A DNA stretch of 5,299 nucleotides from Acidimicrobiaceae bacterium (GTDB lineage Bacteria > Actinomycetota > Acidimicrobiia > Acidimicrobiales > UBA10347), in the NCBI GenBank assembly GCA_003485885.1, contig DNHM01000279.1, forward strand, positions 1 through 5,299. The letters run 5' to 3'. A model generated the notes under the pieces. That model had not been told where the DNA came from. It made no database searches and saw nothing but the letters and a program-made list of their open reading frames with translations. A program made the position numbers and the translations under genes. This document shows positions 1 through 5,299 of this stretch, in pieces. Positions within the stretch are counted from its first letter, which is position 1, and the number at the start of each line of letters is the position of its first letter.

Positions 1-3
1 TGC

Positions 4-16
4 GGGGTCTGACCCC
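4..16. repeat. GGGGTC-T-GACCCC palindrome after the operon's last stop
   Basis: The plus strand reads GGGGTCTGACCCC, a perfect inverted repeat (GGGGT, loop CTG, ACCCC). It begins 9 bases past the stop codon of the oxidoreductase gene, so the transcript would carry it just after the last gene. The flank allows a second, mutually exclusive hairpin: GTCTG at 7-11 pairs with CAGAC at 16-20 around the loop ACCC. A weak terminator, an mRNA-end stabiliser, or one copy of a dispersed palindromic repeat are all possible. Only three bases remain before the window edge, so a following U-tract cannot be seen and I do not call it a terminator. Confidence 0.5.
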
Positions 17-25
17 AGACGTCGA

Positions 26-1012
26 TCAGGTCCAGGCGTTGGCGATGAGCTCGAGGCTAGTGAGTCGGTCTTCGAGTGCGTAGGTCGACGTGTACAGCAT
101 GAGTTCATCGGCGCCTGTGCGCTCGACGAGGGCGTGCATTCCGTCGACTACCACTGCCGTATCACCGACGAGTGAGGACACGGTCATAGCCGAGGCCGCT
201 GCAAAGTCTGGGTGTTCGATGGCAGCCTCTGGTGAGAGCATGGGGCCTATGCGGCCGGTACGAAGCCCGTAACGACGCAACAGTGCCGGACCTGCTAGCC
301 AGTTCGCGTGCTCGGTGGTTTCTGCTGCAATCGTGGATGCGGTGACGATTGCGTATGGCTCATCAAGAATCGGAGACGGCCGGAACGAATCACGATAGAT
401 CTCAACTGCCTCGACCGTGCCACCCATGTCGAAATGGTGGGCGAAACCAAACGGGAGCCCCAACAAACCAGCCAATTGTGCGCTGAAGCCGCTTGAACCT
501 AGCGGGATGACCGACGGGCTGCTGCTGGCGGCCGGTGTTGCTTTGAAGCGGGTCCACAAACCTTGTTCGTTGCGGACATCGCCTAGTAGGCCCATGACGT
601 CGACGAGGTTGCGGGGAAAGTCCTCGGCATTGGGGTCGTTGCGAGCCCCGCGTAACGCCATCGCTGTTCCGCCGTCGGTGCCCGGGGCTCGACCGACCCC
701 CATGTCGACCCGTCCTGGATAGAGGGCTTCGAGCATGGCGAACTGTTCGGCAATCGCCAAAGGGGCATGGTTGGGCAACATGACGCCACCAGAACCAACC
801 TTGATCGTGTTGGTGTTAGCCGCTAGGTGCGCCATCAGCACCGCTGGTGTGGTGCTCGCGACCGTGGCCATGTTGTGGTGCTCGGCCACCCATATACGGG
901 TGTAACCCAGAGCTTCCGCAGCCTGGGCAACAGCGGTTGTTTGTGCAAACGCCTCGGTGCTCGTAGCACCGTCTGGCACCATCGCCAGATCAAGGACCGA
1001 AAGTGGGATCAT
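26..1012 (-). CDS. LLM-class flavin-dependent oxidoreductase, group 1 (luciferase-like)
   Basis: This 328-residue protein is of the usual length for the bacterial-luciferase-like (TIM-barrel) superfamily, specifically the 'luciferase family oxidoreductase, group 1' type that includes E. coli YhbW. The group's hallmarks are visible in order: LSVLDLAMV at 4-12, WVAEHHNM at 41-48, GSGGVMLPNHAPL at 73-85, YPGRVDMGVGRAPGTD at 98-113 and LGSSGFSAQLAGLLGLPFGF at 171-190, followed by AHHF. Such enzymes use reduced FMN, usually supplied by a separate reductase, and often oxygenate a small substrate; the substrate here is unknown. No signal peptide or membrane segment is seen, so it should be cytoplasmic. 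Its ATG overlaps the stop of the transporter gene in ATGA and has no clear Shine-Dalgarno, which suggests translational coupling. It is the last gene of the apparent operon. Family assignment is firm; function is not. Confidence 0.95.
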   Translation of the reverse strand: MIPLSVLDLAMVPDGATSTEAFAQTTAVAQAAEALGYTRIWVAEHHNMATVASTTPAVLMAHLAANTNTIKVGSGGVMLPNHAPLAIAEQFAMLEALYPGRVDMGVGRAPGTDGGTAMALRGARNDPNAEDFPRNLVDVMGLLGDVRNEQGLWTRFKATPAASSSPSVIPLGSSGFSAQLAGLLGLPFGFAHHFDMGGTVEAVEIYRDSFRPSPILDEPYAIVTASTIAAETTEHANWLAGPALLRRYGLRTGRIGPMLSPEAAIEHPDFAAASAMTVSSLVGDTAVVVDGMHALVERTGADELMLYTSTYALEDRLTSLELIANAWT

Positions 1013-2292
1013 TTCGGTAAGGCTACTGCTGAGGATCCAGCGGCCCGCATCTCGTCGGCCGTACTTGCGTCGCGCCGTTCCAACAGATGAAAGATTACGG
1101 TGGTCCCAGCGGTGATTACGCCCATGATGACCAGTGTGGGTCGCAGCCCGATCGCCTCGGCAAGTGCGCCGATAGGTGCCGCGGCGATACCGAACCCAGC
1201 AAACGACAATTGCATGAGCGACTGCACTCGACCCTGCATGTCATCGGACGACGTAGACAACGCCAGCGTGTTCGACAACGACTGGAACGCTGTGGTGCAG
1301 CCACCGATACCGATGACAACCAGGAATGAAAGCCAAATCGTGGGTGCCAGACCGAGCAAGATAACGCCAGCGCCAAAACCAATACCTGAAATCACCATGA
1401 TCCGCTGACCACCGGGGCCATCTGCCTTCGCAGCCAGCGGTAGGGACACTGCGACCGCTCCGATCGCACTTGCCGAACTGACGAGGCCCACATACGTATC
1501 ACCCAAGTCGAAGATGCCTTCGACCAGTGCTGGGATGAACGCCACATAGTTGAAACCAAACATGATGACGAAGAACGACGACACCACGATCCGGCGTAAC
1601 CGTCGATCTGAGTTCACGTAACCGACGCCAGCACGAATCTCGGTGAACGGATTGCGAGGTGTGGCATCGGCAGCCAGTCGATGTGGCAGTCGCCAGATCT
1701 GCACCAGTGATACGAACGACATGACGGCCGACAAGACGTACGCGCCGCCAATGCCGACAAAGGCAATACCGGCCAGGAAACCAGCTAATGCGGGGGCGAA
1801 CACCCTGGTTCCGTTCATGCTCAGCAACGACAGCGTGATGGCATTACCAAGTTGTTCTCGGCCGACCAGTTCAGCGGCCATCGCAACCCGGGCTGGGCCG
1901 TAGAAAGCGAACGCGAGGCCCTGAGCCATAGACGCCATAAGCAGCATCCAGAAGGTCACGACATCGGTCAGTACGACCAACGACATCATGGCCGCTGCGG
2001 CAAAAATCAGACCTTGGCTCCACAGAAGCACGCTGCGTTTTGCAAACCGGTCAGCGACCACACCACCGAACGGTGTGGTGACCAGCATGGTCAGGCCAAA
2101 CACCAGGTACACCAACCCAAGAGCACCTTCGCTCTCGGTCAGATCCCACGCCAGCAACCCACGCAGCACGAACTGACCCTGCACCGACATAAACGAGAAC
2201 ACGCCCGCCCACCACAACATGCGGTACTCGGGCACCTGTAGCGACGACAACGCAGCGCTCAAGTCGGGTCTTCGGGATGAATCAGAGCTCAT
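1009..2292 (-). CDS. MFS transporter (EntS/MFS_3-like)
   Basis: This 427-residue integral membrane protein has about 12 hydrophobic helices separated by short charged loops and soluble N- and C-terminal tails, as expected for the major facilitator superfamily. The helix 2-3 loop carries a motif-A-like GGVVADRFAKR at residues 76-86 (Gly, Asp81, Arg82, Lys85, Arg86). SMNGTRVFAPALAGFLAG at 158-175 resembles the MFS_3/EntS exporter group. A middle loop around 200-235 (many Arg, Pro and Asp) separates the two six-helix halves. Proton-driven export of a small molecule is the usual role in this group; the substrate, and even the direction, are inference. The ATG at 2292 is favoured because an in-frame TAA lies 24 bases upstream with no start codon between. 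It follows the hydrolase by 33 bp and overlaps the next gene by four bases. Family confidence is high. Confidence 0.95.
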   Translation of the reverse strand: MSSDSSRRPDLSAALSSLQVPEYRMLWWAGVFSFMSVQGQFVLRGLLAWDLTESEGALGLVYLVFGLTMLVTTPFGGVVADRFAKRSVLLWSQGLIFAAAAMMSLVVLTDVVTFWMLLMASMAQGLAFAFYGPARVAMAAELVGREQLGNAITLSLLSMNGTRVFAPALAGFLAGIAFVGIGGAYVLSAVMSFVSLVQIWRLPHRLAADATPRNPFTEIRAGVGYVNSDRRLRRIVVSSFFVIMFGFNYVAFIPALVEGIFDLGDTYVGLVSSASAIGAVAVSLPLAAKADGPGGQRIMVISGIGFGAGVILLGLAPTIWLSFLVVIGIGGCTTAFQSLSNTLALSTSSDDMQGRVQSLMQLSFAGFGIAAAPIGALAEAIGLRPTLVIMGVITAGTTVIFHLLERRDASTADEMRAAGSSAVALPK

Positions 2293-2325
2293 GTAGTTAG
2301 TCGAACATTCCTGTTAGGAGTGTGA
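2293..2325 (-). other. 33-bp gap between hydrolase and transporter genes
   Basis: This is the longest undisputed gap in the operon. On the coding strand it holds an AGGA (plus-strand TCCT, 2309-2312), but that lies 16 bases before the transporter ATG, too far for a normal Shine-Dalgarno. I see no stable hairpin with a T-run and no convincing -10/-35 pair, so nothing here argues for a break in transcription. The transporter is probably read from the same mRNA as the upstream genes. Confidence 0.4.
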
Positions 2326-3438
2326 CTAGCTCGCACACTGTGCAGCCAAGGTACCTATCGACGAACCTCGTCGCGGCTGTCGAATCTCATGTCGGTCATA
2401 GCCATTGGCCACATATCCCAGTGAGAGCCCGGTGGCTGGATCCACCCATGCCAACTGGCCACCAGCGCCGTTGTGGCCAAATGCGGCTGGGGAGACGGTG
2501 CGGCCCAAACCTCGGATGTTCGATTTACCGTCGTCGCCGGCCAAGACAAGACCCAGTGAACGGTTGGCGGGCACACCCATCGGATCGGGTAGGGAGTTGC
2601 GCACCCGACCAGTCCAGTCGGCCAGGTCGACGCTCGGCCAGATACCAGCAGTGTTGTGGAGTAACTCCTGATAGAACATGGCCAGATCGCTAGCTCGGCT
2701 GACGCCACCGCCACCCGGCATGCCCACTTCGCGCACGTCCGCGTCGTTGAAACGCAGGATCGCGTCGTCGTTGACTTCGCTCGCGGGCAGTTCGCGCACG
2801 CCGAAGGTCGCTTCGAGCTCGTCGGGTGTAGCTGGTTCGCCGACCAGCACCAGGTCTTCGATGCCTTCCTGTTCGGACTGCGGGATACCGACGATCCGGG
2901 GCAGGCCAGCGGGTTGAGTCACCCGGCGTTCGACCTCGTCGCGAAAGTCATTGCCTGTCACCGCTTCGATGATCTCGGCCAAGACCCAGTGCGCCGAGCT
3001 GGGGTGGTACTCAAACCGGGTGCCGGGCTCCCAGTTGAGGCGCCACGAAGCCATCTTCGTCTTGCGAGCATCGCGATCGGTCCAGGTCGCTGGACCCATG
3101 GGAGCGTGAGGGAAACCCGAGGTGTGCAGCATCACCTGCTCGACCGTGATCGATTGTTTCCCCTCGGCACCAAACTCGGGGAAATACGTAATCACCGGCT
3201 CGGTAATATCGATCAGACCGTCGACGATCAGGGTCCACACCGTGGACGTAACGAACGGCTTGGTCGCCGAAAAAATCACGTAACGGCTGGCCAGCGTCGC
3301 ATCACCGACTACCGCCTCGGCCACGATCTCGCCTTCGAAACCCAACGCAACCTGGCACGAAGGCAGCAGCCCTTCGTCGACCTCGCGGTGAACCCGCTGT
3401 AAAAGTTGATCGACGTTATTCTGATTGAGCGTTGCCAT
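2326..3438 (-). CDS. Serine hydrolase, beta-lactamase / class VIII esterase family
   Basis: This 370-residue protein belongs to the beta-lactamase superfamily of penicillin-binding-protein-fold hydrolases (Pfam Beta-lactamase; EstB-like class VIII esterases). The nucleophile motif S-x-x-K is SATK at 57-60, preceded by the typical YVIFSATKPF context. The next landmarks are VMLHTSGFP at 102-110, the likely catalytic tyrosine Tyr144 in FEYHPSSAHW, GMPGGGGVSRASDLAMF at 239-255, and GHNGAGGQLAWVDP at 321-334 in place of the K-T-G/W-G-G motif. It starts at residue 1 without a signal peptide or lipobox, so a cytoplasmic esterase, amidase or peptidase acting on a metabolite is more likely than a secreted beta-lactamase or cell-wall enzyme. 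The ATG is 8 bp after the DUF3237 stop, with no clear Shine-Dalgarno. Substrate unknown. Confidence 0.93.
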   Translation of the reverse strand: MATLNQNNVDQLLQRVHREVDEGLLPSCQVALGFEGEIVAEAVVGDATLASRYVIFSATKPFVTSTVWTLIVDGLIDITEPVITYFPEFGAEGKQSITVEQVMLHTSGFPHAPMGPATWTDRDARKTKMASWRLNWEPGTRFEYHPSSAHWVLAEIIEAVTGNDFRDEVERRVTQPAGLPRIVGIPQSEQEGIEDLVLVGEPATPDELEATFGVRELPASEVNDDAILRFNDADVREVGMPGGGGVSRASDLAMFYQELLHNTAGIWPSVDLADWTGRVRNSLPDPMGVPANRSLGLVLAGDDGKSNIRGLGRTVSPAAFGHNGAGGQLAWVDPATGLSLGYVANGYDRHEIRQPRRGSSIGTLAAQCAS

Positions 3439-3446
3439 GGTCGTGG

Positions 3447-3878
3447 TTACGCGTCGGCGCCTGAGGCGACCGAATACATCTCGTACACCAGCTGCTCCGG
3501 GCTGTTCTGGCCGATACCGATCGCCTGCATTCGATTCAGCCAGTCGTACTTCTCGGCTCCGGTCTGGAACAACGGCGCCGACACAACACTGCCGTTCGTG
3601 AGATCGATACGGCCCGAGTACTCGACATAGATCAGTTCATCGTCGTCGGTCTTCAGCGTGGCTCGAACGTCCAACGTGCCGTAGCTGCCGTCGGGCCCCA
3701 CCGTGAGCCAGTCGGCGGCCGATTTACCGACCATCGACGCAGTGAGGCTTTCGCCGGTCATCTCGATGGTGGCGACCTCGGCGACGATTCGAGTTCCGAC
3801 TGGACCGCCCTTGATGACGAACGACTCGCCAAGCTTGATGGTCATGGTGGCGAAGTGAACGAGCGCAGGTTGGGACAT
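3447..3878 (-). CDS. DUF3237 / UPF0311 family protein
   Basis: Read from the ATG at 3878, this is a 143-residue soluble protein that I recognise as DUF3237 (UPF0311), a family without established function. Supporting landmarks, numbered from that Met, are KGGPVGTRIVAEV at 23-35, SAADWLTVGPDGSYGTLDVR at 53-72 (the family's A-D-W followed by D-G), acidic TDDDELIYVEYSGR at 77-90, and APLFQTGAEKYDWLNRMQAI at 101-120, ending GIG. An in-frame GTG at 3938 would add 20 residues and leave only 6 bp to the aminotransferase stop. I prefer the ATG because homologues as I recall them begin close to the beta-strand at residues 5-15, and the extra segment looks unrelated. Neither start has a good Shine-Dalgarno; GAAG lies two bases before the ATG. 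The hydrolase begins 8 bp downstream. No membrane segment or signal peptide is present. Confidence 0.85.
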   Translation of the reverse strand: MSQPALVHFATMTIKLGESFVIKGGPVGTRIVAEVATIEMTGESLTASMVGKSAADWLTVGPDGSYGTLDVRATLKTDDDELIYVEYSGRIDLTNGSVVSAPLFQTGAEKYDWLNRMQAIGIGQNSPEQLVYEMYSVASGADA

Positions 3879-3944
3879 GTCTTCGACGTTAGCCGCGAGC
3901 CTGGTGAGGACTTCTACGCCTGCCGCTGTCCATGGCACCTGCGT

Positions 3945-5249
3945 CTAACGGGTTGCCGCCTCAATCACTGATGATACGAAATGGTCGATGTCGTCGGTGG
4001 TCGTAGCCATGCTCCAACATCCCATGCCATAACTACTCAGATACACCTGACGTCCGAGCAGTTCACGTTGCAGATCAGCCATCGTGGCAGCCTCGTCGCT
4101 GCTGTGTCGGGTGTCTCGATAGGACCGAATCTCCCGCTGATTGGGGTGGATACGAAACAACGAACCTGCACCGGTTACCTGCCATTCCATTCCTGCGTCG
4201 GCAAATCCATCACGGAGGCCGCTGCGACACCGTTCGCCGATTACGTCCAGGTAATCGAACGCCGAGCTGTCGAGTTGCTCCATACATGCCAGGCCAGCCG
4301 CCATCGTGACCGGATTCGCGGTGAAGGTGCCCCCCGATGGGACCAATGCTCGGGTTCCGCCGTGGGATCGGAACACGGCCATCACATCGGCTCGGCCTGC
4401 GACAGCTCCAACCGGAAAACCGCCGCCGATGATTTTGGCTAACGCGGTGATGTCAGGTTCGATGCCAAACACCTGTTGGCCACCGCCATAACCCAGTCGG
4501 AATGAGATCACCTCGTCCAGAATCACGAGTGCCCCAACGGCCCGGGCTGCTTCCTGCATGGCCTCGATAAAGCCCGGTTCGATGGCGGGCATGCCCACTC
4601 GACTCGGCATCGGGTCAAACAACACACCAGCGCATCGCTCCCCCGCTGCCAAGATGACTCGTCGAGCTGCTTCTGCATCGTTGAACGGGATAACCGCAAC
4701 TTCGTCAGCCAGCGAAGCCGGTGTGCCCGCTGCGTAGGCCACGGTCGCTGGCGCAGAGGCCGATCCCCACTCGCCAGGATCAGGGTCCAGACTGGCCTCG
4801 GCATGGTCATAGGTGCCGTGGTAGCTGCCTTCGACTTTCACGATCAGGGGACGACCGGTGAATGCACGTGCCGCCTTGATCGCACCCATAACCGCTTCGG
4901 TTCCCGAGTTGCAGAACCGGATCTGGTCGACCGAAACAAGTCGATCACACAACAACTCAGCGAGGTCAATCTCGACCGCCGTAGCCAACGAGTAGGCCGT
5001 CCCCCGGCCGAGTTGAGCACGCACGGCCTGGTCGATCACAGGGTCGGCATGTCCCATGATGATGGACGTGAAGTTGTTATTCGCATCGAGGTAACGATTG
5101 CCGTCGACATCGGTGATCCATGCGCCTTCTCCTTCGGCGACATACACCGGGTGCGGCTCGACAAGTACGGTCGAACGAGAAGCGCCGCCCGGGATCGAGT
5201 GCTGCGCTCGAGCGAAGAGTTCGGCTGAACGGTTTAGTTCGTTGGCCAT
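3945..5249 (-). CDS. Class III PLP-dependent aminotransferase (GSA-aminomutase-like, probably not HemL)
   Basis: From the ATG at 5249 this is a complete 434-residue fold-type I PLP enzyme of the class III (ornithine/GSA) aminotransferases. Numbering from that Met: IPGGASRSTVL at 19-29, NSGTEAVMGAIKAARAFTGR at 114-133 (phosphate-binding region), GSYHG at 141-145 (aromatic residue stacking on PLP), LVILDEVISFR at 241-251 with Asp245 for the pyridine nitrogen, ALAKIIGGGFPVGA at 269-282 with Lys272 as the expected Schiff-base lysine, and SGGTFTANPVTMAAGL at 305-320. True glutamate-1-semialdehyde aminomutases end in an FEAGF...AHT segment; here it is YGMGCWSMATT, so their Glu and His are missing. 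The SRS element and C-terminal layout recall beta-amino-acid (beta-phenylalanine) transaminases. The frame stays open to a TTG at 5294, but those 15 residues do not look like family sequence. It is the first visible gene of the operon. Confidence 0.93.
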   Translation of the reverse strand: MANELNRSAELFARAQHSIPGGASRSTVLVEPHPVYVAEGEGAWITDVDGNRYLDANNNFTSIIMGHADPVIDQAVRAQLGRGTAYSLATAVEIDLAELLCDRLVSVDQIRFCNSGTEAVMGAIKAARAFTGRPLIVKVEGSYHGTYDHAEASLDPDPGEWGSASAPATVAYAAGTPASLADEVAVIPFNDAEAARRVILAAGERCAGVLFDPMPSRVGMPAIEPGFIEAMQEAARAVGALVILDEVISFRLGYGGGQQVFGIEPDITALAKIIGGGFPVGAVAGRADVMAVFRSHGGTRALVPSGGTFTANPVTMAAGLACMEQLDSSAFDYLDVIGERCRSGLRDGFADAGMEWQVTGAGSLFRIHPNQREIRSYRDTRHSSDEAATMADLQRELLGRQVYLSSYGMGCWSMATTTDDIDHFVSSVIEAATR

Positions 5250-5299
5250 CACTGCAGTCTTGCAGAAAGGAAATGCGACATGGCATCTGACCAAACATC
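5250..5299 (-). other. Upstream leader of the operon, cut by the window edge
   Basis: Fifty bases precede the preferred aminotransferase ATG. On the coding strand, CTGCA-AGAC-TGCAG (5265-5252) can form a 5-bp stem two bases before the ATG, where a Shine-Dalgarno would normally lie, and no AGGAGG-like site is present. Initiation may therefore be leaderless, weak, or from another start: the adjacent GTG at 5252, or the TTG at 5294. I see no confident -10/-35 pair. The frame stays open to the edge, so an N-terminal extension cannot be excluded. The stem is short enough to be chance. Confidence 0.3.

Noticed and set aside
2057..2079. 8-bp inverted repeat ACCACACC / GGTGTGGT with a 7-base loop
   Set aside because: It falls inside the transporter codons for TTPFGGVV, part of the motif-A loop, so the symmetry follows from the conserved Thr/Pro/Gly/Val codons. 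There is no T-run or gene boundary.
1852..2241. 129-codon plus-strand open frame opposite the transporter
   Set aside because: Its product is strongly His/Gln-rich, the typical mirror of hydrophobic codons on the other strand, with no family resemblance.
2914..3402. 162-codon plus-strand open frame opposite the serine hydrolase
   Set aside because: It lies wholly antisense to a gene with intact catalytic motifs; its product is rich in Arg, His and Gly and matches no family I know. It is an expected by-product of GC-biased codon use.
3981..4442. 153-codon plus-strand open frame opposite the aminotransferase
   Set aside because: It is antisense to the conserved PLP-enzyme sequence and has no recognisable domain or ribosome site. 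The same applies to the 141-codon frame at 4803-5228.
3945..5249. Calling the aminotransferase hemL and the cluster a haem-biosynthesis locus
   Set aside because: The C-terminal aminomutase signature is missing and no other haem gene is in the window, so the symbol is not justified.
5250..5294. TTG start at 5294 extending the aminotransferase to 449 residues
   Set aside because: The added MVRCHVAFPFCKTAV does not resemble the start of related enzymes, whereas MANELNRSAELFARAQHSIP from 5249 fits the family's N-terminus well.

Overview
The window is 5.3 kb of moderately GC-rich bacterial DNA (roughly 55-60% G+C by eye) with five genes, all on the minus strand and tightly packed. Nothing on the plus strand is credible as a gene. 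Starts without clear Shine-Dalgarno sites, the base composition, a group 1 luciferase-family oxidoreductase and an EntS-like MFS transporter fit an actinomycete-type organism, possibly one of the moderate-GC Acidimicrobiia. This is a weak guess, because there is no rRNA or taxonomic marker.

In transcription order (right to left) the genes are: (1) a PLP-dependent class III aminotransferase of the glutamate-1-semialdehyde aminomutase / beta-amino-acid transaminase type (5249-3945); (2) a small DUF3237/UPF0311 protein (3878-3447, or from a GTG at 3938); (3) a cytoplasmic serine beta-lactamase-like hydrolase/esterase with an S-x-x-K motif (3438-2326); (4) a 12-helix MFS transporter (2292-1009); (5) a flavin-dependent LLM-class oxidoreductase (1012-26). 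The gaps are 6 or 66 bp, 8 bp, 33 bp and then an ATGA overlap, so one polycistronic operon is the simplest reading. The promoter probably lies beyond the right edge. A 13-bp palindrome sits 9 bp after the last stop codon at the left edge.

The set looks like a small metabolic cassette: a transaminase, a hydrolase, a flavin monooxygenase-like enzyme, a transporter and a DUF3237 protein of unknown function. The substrate cannot be read from the sequence. The aminotransferase lacks the C-terminal residues expected of a true haem-pathway aminomutase and more closely resembles beta-amino-acid transaminases. An amino-acid or amide-like compound that is transaminated, hydrolysed, oxidised and moved across the membrane is therefore plausible but unproven. 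I see no RNA genes, CRISPR, insertion sequences, phage genes or defence-system genes. No intergenic stretch exceeds about 70 bases.
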